A stretch of 64,000 nt of DNA from Myxococcus stipitatus (GTDB lineage Bacteria; Myxococcota; Myxococcia; Myxococcales; Myxococcaceae). A program made the position numbers and the translations under genes. This document shows positions 45,940 to 54,470 of this stretch, in pieces (the stretch's first letter is position 1; each line of letters opens with the position of its first letter). The stretch is from assembly GCF_038561935.1 (NCBI RefSeq), contig NZ_CP102770.1:1550001-1614000 (forward strand), given 5' to 3'. The notes beneath the pieces are model-generated. The model had not been told where the DNA came from, ran no database searches, and worked only from the letters and a program-made list of their open reading frames with translations.

Positions 45940-46617
45940 TCACCGGACGGTCCACAGGAAATCGACCAGCACGGCGTAGTGCGTCGCGGCCGCGGCGATG
46001 ACCATGACGTGAAAGACTTCGTGATAGCCAAAGACGGTGGGGATGGGGTCTGGCCACTTTCGCGCATAGACGATAGCCCCCAGCGCATAGACGCCCCCGC
46101 CCACCAGGAGCCACGTCGCCCGGTCCGGGCCCATCACCGCGGGCAGGCGCAGCATCACCGGCGCCGCCAGCGCGCCCAGGAGCACGTAGAGCCCGGAGCG
46201 CACGCCGCGCGTCCCGCTGATGCCCGCGAGCGACAGCCCCGCGCCCGTGAGTGCGCACCCCCACATCACCCAGAGCAGCCCCTTCGTCCACGCCCCCGGT
46301 GCATCCAGCGTGGCCAGCGGCGTGAAGGTCCCCGCGATGAGCAGGTAGATGGCCGCATGGTCCATCCGCCGCAGCCGCTGGTGGGCTTCTGGACTCCACG
46401 TCAGCAGGTGGTACGTCCCGCTGATTCCAAACATCAGCACCAGCGAGAGGCCGAAGATGCCGTCCGCCAGCCGCTGGAGTCCCTGGGCCGGCGCCAGCAC
46501 CAACACGAAGAACCCCACCAGCGAGGCCAGGAAGGCGAGCGCGTGGGACAGGCCCCGGAGCCGGGGTTTCACGTCCGCCTCGAGCGGGCGGGCAACCAGT
46601 GGGTCGATGGACGCCAT
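45940..46617 (-). CDS. trhA: Hemolysin III / TrhA (PAQR-family) membrane protein
   Basis: 225 residues from ATG 46617, seven hydrophobic segments. PAQR features: FGISGTYHLL, RRMDHAAIYLLIAGTFTP and HEVFHVMVIAAAATHYAVL, giving the conserved His residues expected to bind zinc (in SGTYH, MDH and HEVFH). TrhA proteins link to membrane energy/lipid homeostasis rather than haemolysis in bacteria. Cytoplasmic-membrane location. Its upstream region is the 307-base divergent gap with the RsbR-like gene. Confidence 0.9.
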   Translation of the reverse strand: MASIDPLVARPLEADVKPRLRGLSHALAFLASLVGFFVLVLAPAQGLQRLADGIFGLSLVLMFGISGTYHLLTWSPEAHQRLRRMDHAAIYLLIAGTFTPLATLDAPGAWTKGLLWVMWGCALTGAGLSLAGISGTRGVRSGLYVLLGALAAPVMLRLPAVMGPDRATWLLVGGGVYALGAIVYARKWPDPIPTVFGYHEVFHVMVIAAAATHYAVLVDFLWTVR

Positions 46618-46924
46618 GTCCCAGTCGTAGTCACGGCACGTCACCGCCGCGTCAGCGCCCGAGGCATTCCGTCCGTCCCCGGACGCGCCGCACGCACCAG
46701 GTGTCGGGTGCTCCGCACTCCCAGCCACAGGCCGGTTTGATATGGGATGAATCTTCGCGCGTGGATGTCTGGGTTGATGAGGGATTGCCTGGCACCGCGC
46801 GCCGCGGGCTCACCGGAGAGCCCGACTTCGCCTGATGTCGACGTGAAATTCCATGTTTCATCCGGGTCTGCTGCCACCCAGGATTGTGTGTGAGGATTTG
46901 GGCATCATATCTTCCCGCCACCCC
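46618..46924. other. 307-base divergent intergenic region without a gene
   Basis: Lies between trhA (minus) and the RsbR-like gene (plus). It carries AT-richer patches (TTTGATATGGG, GAAATTCCATGTTTC, CATCATATC) that should hold both promoters. The short open frames crossing it have the arginine/proline-rich composition of non-coding high-GC DNA. I see no repeat, hairpin or RNA gene. Confidence 0.5.
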
Positions 46925-47614
46925 ATGACTCTGTCGCAACCTCAGGCCCCGGTCATCGAAGTCAACCTCGAGCGTCTGGAGCGCATCCGTGACGTGCTGG
47001 CGATGATTTCGCTCGGTGAGTTCAACCCGGACGAGCACCTCATCCCGGTGGTGAACCACGACGCGTTCTCCTCGTTCGAGGAAACCATCAACCTCTTCGC
47101 CCGCCAGCTCCACGCCTCCGTGCAGGAGAACGAGCAGTCGATGCAGAAGCTCGACGCCGCGCGTCGTGAGCTGGAGGAGAAGCTCTCCACCATCGAGAAG
47201 CAGCGGCTGGCCATCCGGGACCTGTCCACGCCCATCATCGAGCTGTGGGAGGACGTGCTCACGCTGCCCATCGTCGGTGTGGTGGACACGCAGCGCTCGC
47301 TGGAGATGACGGAGCGGCTGCTCCACCGCATCTCCCAGGGGAAGGCCCGCTGCGTCATCATCGACATCACGGGCGTGGAGGTGGTGGACACGTCCACGGC
47401 CAATCACTTCGTGAAGATGGTGAACGCCGCCCGCCTGCTCGGCACCTACTGCGTCGTGACGGGCATCAGCCCCTTCATCGCGCAGACGCTGACCCAGATT
47501 GGCGTGGACCTGCGCGACGTGAAGACGCTCGGCAGCCTGCGGGATGGGCTCAAGGAGTGCTTCCTGTACCTGCGCAACCACACCGCCCACCGCGCCTTCG
47601 ACAGGAACGCCTGA
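46925..47614 (+). CDS. RsbR-like STAS-domain protein (stressosome type)
   Basis: 229 residues from ATG 46925. The C-terminal STAS domain (about 105-215) includes STPIIELWEDVLTLPIVGVVDTQRS and VIIDITGVEVVDTSTANHF. Two threonines, Thr122 and Thr156, sit 34 residues apart, the same spacing and context as the phosphorylated Thr171/Thr205 of Bacillus RsbR. The N-terminal half has a helical sensor-like part and a coiled coil (ENEQSMQKLDAARRELEEKLSTIEKQ). No RsbS or RsbT-type kinase gene is beside it. The next gene starts five bases after its stop, so they are coupled. Confidence 0.85.
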   Translation: MTLSQPQAPVIEVNLERLERIRDVLAMISLGEFNPDEHLIPVVNHDAFSSFEETINLFARQLHASVQENEQSMQKLDAARRELEEKLSTIEKQRLAIRDLSTPIIELWEDVLTLPIVGVVDTQRSLEMTERLLHRISQGKARCVIIDITGVEVVDTSTANHFVKMVNAARLLGTYCVVTGISPFIAQTLTQIGVDLRDVKTLGSLRDGLKECFLYLRNHTAHRAFDRNA

Positions 47615-47619
47615 GCCCC

Positions 47620-48216
47620 ATGTCACAGTTCTCGTACGAGCCCGGCATCACCGTGACGGGCGTGAGCGTCGCCTCCATCGTGGAGGCCATCCAGTCCTTC
47701 TCCGTCCTGGTCAACACCCTGCTGGACGTGATGAAGGTGCCGGCGCGGGGCGCCACCGGTGAGCGCGCCATCGACCCGAACGTCTGGTACCCGATGGAGG
47801 ACTACCTCCTGGCCTACAAGAAGATCGACACCCTGCTGGGTGGGCGCGGGCTGGAGAAGGTCGGGACGATGATTCCGAAGAACGCCGTGTTCCCGGCCAA
47901 CATCACCGACATCCACAAGGCGCTCGCGTCGCTCGACGTGGCCTTCCACATGAACCACCGCAAGAGCGGCAAGGACATGTTCAACCCCGCCACGGGGGAG
48001 ATGCTGGAGGGCATCGGCCACTACACGTACACCGCGGCCTCGGGGAAGAACGAGGGCACGGTGGTGTGCAACAACCCGTACCCCTGCCGCTTCGACCAGG
48101 GGCTGGTGAAGGGCATGGCCCAGCGCTTCATGCCCAACGCGGTGGTGACGCACGACGCGTCCCACGGTTGCCGCCAGAAGGGCGGGGACAGCTGTACCTT
48201 CGTCGTCACCTGGTAG
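47620..48216 (+). CDS. Cys/His-rich sensor-like protein coupled to the RsbR gene
   Basis: 198 residues from ATG 47620. I do not recognise the family with certainty. It has a helical first half (VSVASIVEAIQSFSVLVNTLLDVMKV) and a second half with LEGIGHYTYTA, CNNPYPCRFDQGLVKGMAQRF and the end HDASHGCRQKGGDSCTFVVTW. The last strand resembles the cysteine-containing end of V4R/haem-NO-related small-molecule-binding domains. Potential metal ligands: Cys150, Cys156, His178, His182, Cys184, Cys192. Translation is coupled to the STAS gene, so it may supply the signal. Confidence 0.65.
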   Translation: MSQFSYEPGITVTGVSVASIVEAIQSFSVLVNTLLDVMKVPARGATGERAIDPNVWYPMEDYLLAYKKIDTLLGGRGLEKVGTMIPKNAVFPANITDIHKALASLDVAFHMNHRKSGKDMFNPATGEMLEGIGHYTYTAASGKNEGTVVCNNPYPCRFDQGLVKGMAQRFMPNAVVTHDASHGCRQKGGDSCTFVVTW

Positions 48217-48240
48217 CGCTTCGGGTGACGCAACGCGCGT

Positions 48241-48267
48241 GCCCCCGTCGGCGTGAGAGGCGGGGGC
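48241..48267. terminator. Bidirectional hairpin between convergent genes
   Basis: GCCCCCG (48241-48247) and CGGGGGC (48261-48267) form a 7-bp stem with a 13-nt loop, between the stop of the sensor-like gene (48216) and the end of the DoxX-type gene (48280). Confidence 0.55.
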
Positions 48268-48279
48268 GCGTGGCTTCGC

Positions 48280-48690
48280 TCAGGCGGAGCGGCGCAGGGG
48301 CAGCAGCGCTCGCAGGCGCGCGTCGCGCAGGAACAGGCCACCCCAGGCGAAGACGCCCAGGAGGACGGGCGTGATGTACGGGTCCGAGATGCGCACGTGG
48401 GTCGCCGTGGCGCCGCCCAGGTAGGCGGTCACGAGGATGGCGCCGAGCACCGACGTCTGGGGCACCGCGTAGAGCACCAGGCACAGGATTTCGACCAGGC
48501 CGATGTTGAACATCTGCGCGGGCGTGTAGCCGAAGCGCGCGCTGTTCTCGAGGATGGCGGGCGCCTGGGTCAGCTTCAGCACCGCGCTGAACGCGAGGAC
48601 CGCGACGACGAGCGCGGAGAGGACCCGGCCGCCCCAGAGACTCCAGGGCTTGGGCGTGGGCACGGCGGTGGCGGGAGCGGCGGTGCTCAT
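48280..48690 (-). CDS. DoxX-like membrane protein
   Basis: 136 residues from ATG 48690 (GAAGG upstream; a GTG three codons earlier is less likely). Four hydrophobic segments: [74 protein letters not shown] and [15 protein letters not shown]. The pattern is that of DoxX_2-like quinone/redox-linked membrane proteins. It is divergent from an HxlR regulator with a shared dyad between them, a common gene pair. Confidence 0.88.
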   Translation of the reverse strand: MSTAAPATAVPTPKPWSLWGGRVLSALVVAVLAFSAVLKLTQAPAILENSARFGYTPAQMFNIGLVEILCLVLYAVPQTSVLGAILVTAYLGGATATHVRISDPYITPVLLGVFAWGGLFLRDARLRALLPLRRSA

Positions 48691-48733
48691 GGGGGACACC
48701 TTCGAAAGGAATGTGGGGTGGAAAAGGTCAGGC

Positions 48734-48767
48734 GGTTACAAGTCGTAACCGGCTTGCCACGTGTAAC
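48734..48767. promoter_or_regulatory. Perfect GGTTAC-N5-GTAACC dyad, probable HxlR operator
   Basis: GGTTAC (48734-48739), AAGTC, GTAACC (48745-48750) is a perfect inverted repeat; a further GTAAC half-site is at 48763-48767. It lies in the 110-base region between the DoxX-type gene and the HxlR regulator. HxlR dimers bind short dyads in such shared promoters, so autoregulation and control of the DoxX gene are likely. Confidence 0.7.
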
Positions 48768-48800
48768 GGTCCCCCCATTTCTTCACAAGGAGGCACATCC

Positions 48801-49223
48801 ATGTCACCAGGAGCCCTGATGTCGCGGGGCGGTCCGCCGCCCCAGGGCCGGTCCGAGTCCTGCCTGGCGGTCCGCGACATCCTCACCCGCGTGGGCGACA
48901 AGTGGAGCGTCCAGGTGGTGGGCCACCTGGGGCCCGGGCCCCTGCGCTTCGGAGAGCTGCGGCGGGCCATCGAGGGCATCTCCCAGCGCATGCTGACGCT
49001 CACCTTGAGAGGGCTGGAGCGCGACGGGCTGGTCACCCGCACCGTCCACCCGACGGTGCCTCCCCAGGTGGACTACGCGCTGACGCCGCTGGGCGAGACG
49101 CTGCTGGGGCCCGTCTCCGAGCTGTCCCGCTGGGCGGTGATTCACCGCGAGCAGATCCAGGCGGCGAGAGGGCTCTACGACGCGAGGCCGGAGCCCTCGT
49201 CTCCCGTGGCGGTGCGCAAGTAG
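48801..49223 (+). CDS. HxlR-family transcriptional regulator
   Basis: 140 residues from ATG 48801, with AGGAGG upstream. Winged helix of the HxlR type: [82 protein letters not shown] single Cys (Cys21) near the N-terminus recalls the redox-sensing Cys of YodB/QorR-type members. Divergent from the DoxX-type gene with a dyad between. It probably represses that gene and itself, possibly responding to electrophiles or quinones (inference). Confidence 0.92.
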   Translation: MSPGALMSRGGPPPQGRSESCLAVRDILTRVGDKWSVQVVGHLGPGPLRFGELRRAIEGISQRMLTLTLRGLERDGLVTRTVHPTVPPQVDYALTPLGETLLGPVSELSRWAVIHREQIQAARGLYDARPEPSSPVAVRK

Positions 49224-49238
49224 TCCACGGGGGCGCGC

Positions 49239-50600
49239 TCAGTCGAACATGGCCCGCAGGGCGTCGCCCAGGGTCTCCACGCCCACCACGCGCAGCTTCG
49301 TCGCCTCCATGCGCCGGGCGCTGCCCGCGGGCATCACCACGCGCTGGAATCCCATCTTCGCGGCCTCGGCGAGGCGGGGCTCCACCTGGCCCACCGCGCG
49401 CACCTCGCCGGCGAGGCCCACCTCGCCCAGCACCAGCGTGTGCGGGTCCAGCGGGCGGTTCTGGAGGCTGCTCACCAGCGCCGCGCACACGGCCAAATCA
49501 CAGGCGGGCTCGTTGAGCTGCATGCCGCCCGCGACGTTGACGAACAAGTCGCAGCCCACCAGCGGAATCTCCTCCTTCTTCTCCAGGACCGCGGCGAGCA
49601 GCGCCACGCGGTTGCCGTCCACGCCGATGGCCGTGCGCCGCGCGGTGCCGTAGCCCGTGGGGGCCACCAGCGCCTGGACCTCCACGAGCAGCGGGCGCGT
49701 GCCGTTGAGGGTGCTGGTGACGACGCTGCCGGACTTGCCCACGGGGCGCTCGGACAGGAACAGCGCGGAGGGGTCCGCGACCTCGACGAGGCCCGCGCCC
49801 TTCATCTCGAAGACGCCAATCTCGTTGGTGGAGCCGAAGCGGTTCTTGTGCGCGCGCAGGATGCGGAAGGGGTGGCCGCGCTCGCCCTCGAAGTAGAGGA
49901 CGGTGTCCACCATGTGCTCGAGCACGCGCGGGCCGGCGATGGAGCCTTCCTTCGTCACGTGGCCCACGATGAAGGTGGGAACTCCCGTGCGCTTGGCGTA
50001 GGCCATGAGCCGGCCGGCCACCTCGCGCACCTGGGTGATGCTGCCCGGCGCGTTGCCCAGCTCCGGCAGGTACATGGTCTGGATGGAGTCCACCACGAGC
50101 GCCTGCGGCTTGAGCGACTCGGCGGCGCCCAGCACCCGCTCCGCGTCCGTCTCCGCGAAGAGGTGGATGTTCGCTCCGTCCACACGCAGGCGCTCCGCGC
50201 GCATCTTCGTCTGGCGCAGGCTCTCTTCACCGGAGACGTAGAGCACGGCGCCGTGGCGGGCGAGCTTGTCGAGCGCCGCGAGCAGCAGCGTGGACTTGCC
50301 GATGCCCGGGTCGCCGCCCAGGAGGACGACGGAGCCGCTCACCACGCCCCCGCCGAGGACGCGGTCGAACTCGGCGATGCCCGTGCGGCGGCGCACCTCC
50401 GACTCTCCGCTGACCTCCTTGAGGAGCATGGGCTTCGCCGCGCCCCCCGAGGCCCCCCACGCGGGGCGCTTCTCGTCGTCCTTGGCCCCCGCCTCCTCCA
50501 GCAACGAGCTCCACGCGCCGCAATCCGGGCACTTCCCCAGCCACTTCGCCGTCTGATACCCGCACGCCTGGCAGGTGTAGTGCGTCTTCGCCTTCGCCAT
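49239..50600 (-). CDS. radA: DNA repair protein RadA
   Basis: 453 residues, normal length. N-terminal zinc finger Cys10-xx-Cys13, Cys24-xx-Cys27; RecA-like ATPase with Walker [10 protein letters not shown] (Lys102); the RadA-specific KNRFGS motif; and a Lon-protease-like C-terminal domain. RadA processes branched recombination intermediates during repair and transformation. ATG 50600 is selected; upstream in-frame sequence belongs to the bioB promoter side. Divergent from bioB. Confidence 0.97.
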   Translation of the reverse strand: MAKAKTHYTCQACGYQTAKWLGKCPDCGAWSSLLEEAGAKDDEKRPAWGASGGAAKPMLLKEVSGESEVRRRTGIAEFDRVLGGGVVSGSVVLLGGDPGIGKSTLLLAALDKLARHGAVLYVSGEESLRQTKMRAERLRVDGANIHLFAETDAERVLGAAESLKPQALVVDSIQTMYLPELGNAPGSITQVREVAGRLMAYAKRTGVPTFIVGHVTKEGSIAGPRVLEHMVDTVLYFEGERGHPFRILRAHKNRFGSTNEIGVFEMKGAGLVEVADPSALFLSERPVGKSGSVVTSTLNGTRPLLVEVQALVAPTGYGTARRTAIGVDGNRVALLAAVLEKKEEIPLVGCDLFVNVAGGMQLNEPACDLAVCAALVSSLQNRPLDPHTLVLGEVGLAGEVRAVGQVEPRLAEAAKMGFQRVVMPAGSARRMEATKLRVVGVETLGDALRAMFD

Positions 50601-50739
50601 GGGTTGGGTGTGTATCCCGGAACCCTGACGCTCCGGTGGGTTGTTGGCGGCGGCCGGACGGGCGGGGAGGCAGGCCCCGCACCGCCCGGACGGGTGGGGA
50701 AAGTCCAGGGGATTCCGGCGGTTGCGGGCCGGTGGGAAG

Positions 50740-50771
50740 TCGTCAACCTGTTCGCGCTGAAGCGTTGACAA
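50740..50771 (+). promoter_or_regulatory. BirA-type operator overlapping a TTGACA box upstream of bioB
   Basis: Half-sites TCGTCAACC (50740-50748) and CGTTGACAA (50763-50771) are near-perfect inverted copies (7 of 9) and each matches the Proteobacterial BirA consensus TTGTAAACC / GGTTTACAA at 7 of 9 positions. The 14-nt spacer lies in the 14-16 range of BirA operators. The right half contains TTGACA (50765-50770), a -35-like box 51 bases before the bioB ATG; the -10 is weak. Biotinyl-AMP-bound BirA would block it. BirA is not in this window. Confidence 0.7.
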
Positions 50772-50821
50772 GTTTCTCCCACCCGCGCACGTTCGCGCTC
50801 CTCACGATTGACGAGGAGCCC

Positions 50822-51856
50822 ATGCCCGACACCGCCGCCGCCAGCGAGTCCTTTCACGGCCATGCCCACCACGCCGCGCCGCCTCCCGAAGGTGTCGCCG
50901 TGAGGCATGACTGGGAGCTGGCCGAGGTCCGCGCCATCTACTCGATGCCCCTGCTGGAGCTGGTGCACCGGGCGCAGACGGTGCATCGCGCCGTGTTCCA
51001 GGAGAACAAGGTGCAGCTGTGCTCGCTCCTGTCCATCAAGACGGGCGGGTGTCCGGAGGACTGCGGCTACTGCCCGCAGGCGGCGCGCTACAAGACGGGC
51101 GTGAAGGCGGAGAAGCTGATGGCGGTGCCGGAGGTGCTGTCGGCCGCCCAGAAGGCCCGCTCGGCGGGGGCCACGCGCTTCTGCATGGGCGCGGCGTGGC
51201 GCGAGGTGAAGGACGGCCCGCAGTTCGACAGCGTGCTGGAGATGGTGCGCGGCGTGCGCGCGCTGGGCATGGAGGCGTGCGCCACCCTGGGCATGCTCAC
51301 CGAGAGCCAGGCGAAGCGGCTGAAGGAAGCGGGGCTGTCCGCGTACAACCACAACCTGGACACCTCGCCCGAGCACTACGGCGACATCATCTCCACGCGC
51401 GTGTACGACGACCGCCTGCGCACGCTGGGCCGGGTGCGCGACGCGGGCATCTCCGTGTGCTGCGGCGGCATCATCGGCATGGGTGAGTCGGTGGATGACC
51501 GCTGCAACCTGCTGCGCACGCTGGCCAACCAGGAGCACCACCCGGAGTCGGTGCCCGTCAACGCGCTGGTGGCCGTGGAAGGCACGCCCCTGGCGGAGCA
51601 GCCTCGCGTGGAGACGGTGGACATGGTGCGCACCATCGCCACCGCGCGCATCCTGATGCCGCAGTCCATGGTGCGCCTGTCCGCGGGCCGCCAGCAGATG
51701 AACGAGGAGGCGCAGCTGTTGTGCATGATGGCGGGCGCCAACTCGCTGTTCTTCGGCGAGAAGCTGCTCACCACGGGCAACCCCGAGTACACCCAGGACA
51801 TGGCGCTTCTGGAGAAGGCCGGCATCCGTCCGCTGGAGCCTCGGCAAGAGGGGTAG
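50822..51856 (+). CDS. bioB: Biotin synthase
   Basis: 344 residues from ATG 50822 (GAGGAG upstream). It inserts sulfur into dethiobiotin to make biotin, a radical-SAM enzyme with a second [2Fe-2S] cluster. The radical-SAM cluster motif is CPEDCGYC (Cys77, Cys81, Cys84); [15 protein letters not shown] and [11 protein letters not shown] are family-typical. The N-terminal HGHAHH (12-17) is unusual and lies before the fold. bioF follows by ten bases, bioD further on. Preceded by a BirA-type operator. Confidence 0.97.
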   Translation: MPDTAAASESFHGHAHHAAPPPEGVAVRHDWELAEVRAIYSMPLLELVHRAQTVHRAVFQENKVQLCSLLSIKTGGCPEDCGYCPQAARYKTGVKAEKLMAVPEVLSAAQKARSAGATRFCMGAAWREVKDGPQFDSVLEMVRGVRALGMEACATLGMLTESQAKRLKEAGLSAYNHNLDTSPEHYGDIISTRVYDDRLRTLGRVRDAGISVCCGGIIGMGESVDDRCNLLRTLANQEHHPESVPVNALVAVEGTPLAEQPRVETVDMVRTIATARILMPQSMVRLSAGRQQMNEEAQLLCMMAGANSLFFGEKLLTTGNPEYTQDMALLEKAGIRPLEPRQEG

Positions 51857-51866
51857 GGCGGGCGCC

Positions 51867-53078
51867 GTGAGTGACGTGAAGCAGGCGGAGGTGGCCGCGT
51901 CGTCGGAGGATGTGGCCTCCTCCTGGGCTCGGGAGGACCTGGCGTCGCTCCAGGCGCGGGGACTTCGCCGCTACCTGGAGCCGCTGGAGTCGCCGCAGGG
52001 GCCCGTGGTGCGGGTGGGGGGCGAGACGCTCGTCAACTTCTCGTCCAACGACTACCTGGGGCTGGCGGCGTCTGCCGCCGTGCGCGCCGCGGCCATCGCG
52101 GCGGTGGAGCGCCACGGCGTGGGCACGGGCGCCAGCCGCCTGGTGATGGGCGACACGTCCGCGCACCACCGGCTGGAGGCACGGCTGATGGCCTTCGAGC
52201 GCGCCGAGGCCGTGCTGCTGTTCAACAGCGGCTATGCGGCCAACACGGGCATTCTCCCCGCGCTGGTGGGCGCGGGGGACGCGGTGTTCTCCGATGCGCT
52301 CAACCATGCGTCGCTGGTGGATGGGTGTCGGCTGTCGCGGGCGCGCGTGGTCGTCTATCCGCACGCGGACGTGGACGCGCTGGCGAAGGCGCTCGCGGAG
52401 ACGCCGGGGCGGCGGAAGCTGGTCGTCACGGACACGGTGTTCTCCATGGATGGAGACGTGGCGCCGCTGCGGGACATCGTGGACGTGTGCCGCGCGCACG
52501 GGGCCGCGCTGATGGTGGATGAGGCGCACGCCACCGGGGTGCTGGGGGCGCGGGGCGCGGGGCTCTGTGAGGAGCTGGGGTTGGAGGGGCAGGTGGACCT
52601 GCGCATGGGCACGCTCAGCAAGGCGCTGGGAGGGCAGGGGGCCTACGTGGCCACGTCGCGCGTGGTGGCGGACCTGCTCATCAGTCGCGCGCGGCCGTTC
52701 ATCTTCTCCACGTCGCTGCCGGCGGCGCTGTGCGCGGCGGCCGAGGCGGCGGTGGACGCGGTGGAGTCGGACTCGGACCTGCGCCCTCGGCTGTGGCGCA
52801 ACATCCGCCGCTTCTCGGATGGGCTGCGGGCGATGGGGTTGCGCGCGGAGCCTCGCAGCGCGGTGTTCCCGGTGGTGCTGGGCGAGCCCGAGCGCGCGCT
52901 GGACGCGGCCCTGCGGCTGCGCGAGGCGGGGGTGCTGGTGAAGGCCATCCGGCCTCCCACGGTGCCCGAGGGCACCAGCCGCCTGCGCTTCTGTCTCTCC
53001 GCCGCGCATACCGTGGGGCACGTGGACCTCGCGCTGGAGTCGCTGCGCCGGGTGGGCGTCCACGCGCGGGGAGCGTAG
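51867..53078 (+). CDS. bioF: 8-amino-7-oxononanoate synthase
   Basis: 403 residues from GTG 51867 (ten bases after bioB). BioF condenses pimeloyl-thioester with L-alanine using PLP. The PLP lysine is Lys252 in [18 protein letters not shown] near the start, [15 protein letters not shown] and [12 protein letters not shown] are standard alpha-oxoamine-synthase features. Acts in the cytoplasm in the biotin pathway. The bioB-bioF-bioD order is clear; bioA, needed between BioF and BioD, is elsewhere. Confidence 0.97.
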   Translation: MSDVKQAEVAASSEDVASSWAREDLASLQARGLRRYLEPLESPQGPVVRVGGETLVNFSSNDYLGLAASAAVRAAAIAAVERHGVGTGASRLVMGDTSAHHRLEARLMAFERAEAVLLFNSGYAANTGILPALVGAGDAVFSDALNHASLVDGCRLSRARVVVYPHADVDALAKALAETPGRRKLVVTDTVFSMDGDVAPLRDIVDVCRAHGAALMVDEAHATGVLGARGAGLCEELGLEGQVDLRMGTLSKALGGQGAYVATSRVVADLLISRARPFIFSTSLPAALCAAAEAAVDAVESDSDLRPRLWRNIRRFSDGLRAMGLRAEPRSAVFPVVLGEPERALDAALRLREAGVLVKAIRPPTVPEGTSRLRFCLSAAHTVGHVDLALESLRRVGVHARGA

Positions 53079-53381
53079 GCGCGTGGCGGGCCTCGTCCGA
53101 GGCTCCGCTCGCGCGCGCACGGTGCGGAGCCTCTCGTTCTGCTCCACCCGCGAGCGCAGCTGCTGGAGGCTTGCCCGCGCAGGGTGCACTCGCGGGGGGA
53201 CAGCCACCGCGTCACGAGAGGACGGGACCGCCCACGGAGTGTCCGGCGCCCGTGCATCGGAGCGCTTCGCTCCGTGGCCAGGCTTGCCGCCCCGGGGGCC
53301 TCGTCGCCAGTTCCGAGGTTCGAGCAACAGGTCGCTCCCACGCTGTGCGTCGGGGGCTGACTCACGAGAAGGATGCACGTC
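53079..53381 (+). other. 303-base gap between bioF and bioD with two hairpins, no gene
   Basis: Two perfect hairpins: GAGGCTCCG (53099-53107) with CGGAGCCTC (53125-53133), a 9-bp stem, and CGGAGCG (53258-53264) with CGCTCCG (53268-53274), a 7-bp stem with loop CTT. Neither has a U tract. They may shape a partial terminator or bind RNA factors within the biotin transcript, or bioD may have its own promoter. The region has no convincing coding frame. Confidence 0.5.
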
Positions 53382-54059
53382 ATGGCCCAGAAGCCCTTCC
53401 AGATTTTTGTCACCGGCACCGACACGGGCGTCGGCAAGACGCAGGCGTCTCGCGCCCTGCTGTCCTTGCTCGCCGACGCGGGCCTCGCGCCCCAGGGCTT
53501 CAAGCCCTACGAGAGCGGGTGTGCCTCGCTGAAGGCCCCCGCGGACGCGCTCTCCCTGCGCGAGGCCGCCGGGAGCACGCTGCCCCTGGACGCCGTCTGT
53601 CCGCACCGCTTCCGGGCCCCTGTCGCGCCCGGCGTCGCCGCCGCGCGCCTGGGCCGCGAGCCGGACTGGAACGTCACCCTGACCGCGTGGGAGCGCCTCA
53701 AGCACGGCCCCGCCGTGGTGGAGGGGGCGGGCGGGCTCTTCGTCCCCCTGGACGCGCGCCACGACGTCATCGACCTCATCCAGACGCTGCGGCTGCCCGT
53801 GCTGCTGGTGGCGCGTGCGGGCCTGGGCACGCTCAACCACACGGCCCTGTCGCTCCAGGCGCTCGCGGCCCGCCGCATCCCCGTGCGCGCCGTGCTGCTG
53901 TCGCGCGGCACCTCCGGGCGGGACATCTCCGAGCGCGACAACCGCGCGCTCCTGGAGGCGCGCCACCCGCTTCCGGTGCTCGGCCCCGTGCCCTTCGAGC
54001 CCGACGCCCGACGCCGTCACGCCGCGTTCCGGCGGGCCCTGCGCCCTCTGGTGCCGTGA
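53382..54059 (+). CDS. bioD: Dethiobiotin synthase
   Basis: 225 residues from ATG 53382; AGAAGG lies 9 bases upstream of this start, better than for the ATG at 53373. BioD closes the ureido ring of dethiobiotin from diaminopelargonate, CO2 and ATP. P-loop GTDTGVGKT (12-20), and Lys41 in FKPYESGC as the carbamate-side lysine. Normal length (about 225). The enzyme is cytoplasmic. It ends 132 bases before the small gene at 54192. Confidence 0.96.
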   Translation: MAQKPFQIFVTGTDTGVGKTQASRALLSLLADAGLAPQGFKPYESGCASLKAPADALSLREAAGSTLPLDAVCPHRFRAPVAPGVAAARLGREPDWNVTLTAWERLKHGPAVVEGAGGLFVPLDARHDVIDLIQTLRLPVLLVARAGLGTLNHTALSLQALAARRIPVRAVLLSRGTSGRDISERDNRALLEARHPLPVLGPVPFEPDARRRHAAFRRALRPLVP

Positions 54060-54191
54060 GCGCGCGGGGCCGAAAACTCGGCCTCCCGCGCGTTCGTCCC
54101 ACAAGCGAAGTGCTACAGGTCGCGCAAGTTTTCGGGTGACGCGGCCGTGAAATGGACGGGCCGTTTTTTCCGCGCGAGAAAGCCGTCACGA

Positions 54192-54470
54192 ATGGCGGAC
54201 ATCATCGACCTCACGTTCCTCGCGGACGTCCGACGCTTCTTCAACAAGCTCATCGACCAGCGGGGGCTCTCCTACTTCCTCCAGAAGGAAGGCGCGCGCC
54301 TGTTCCACATCGAGCCCTCCAAGGTGGAGCTCGTCCTCCGGACCGCCCTGCGCGCCAGGGACCCGGAGCTTCCCCGGCCTCATGAGAAGGCCATCGAGTA
54401 TTGCCGCAAAGAGGTCCGCCGCGAGCTCATCCGGCGCGTAGCCAACGCCATGCTCCAGACGGGGCTGTGA
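54192..54470 (+). CDS. Small conserved-looking protein, unknown, coupled to the aminotransferase
   Basis: 92 residues from ATG 54192 (a start at 54147 would add 15 residues, no Shine-Dalgarno). It is a helical, charged sequence: ADIIDLTFLADVRRFFNKLIDQRGLSYFLQKEGARLFHIEP then RPHEKAIEYCRKEVRRELIRRVANAMLQTGL. No recognised motif or signal peptide. Its TGA overlaps the GTG start of the aminotransferase (GTGA at 54467-54470), so the two are translated together. Confidence 0.7.
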   Translation: MADIIDLTFLADVRRFFNKLIDQRGLSYFLQKEGARLFHIEPSKVELVLRTALRARDPELPRPHEKAIEYCRKEVRRELIRRVANAMLQTGL

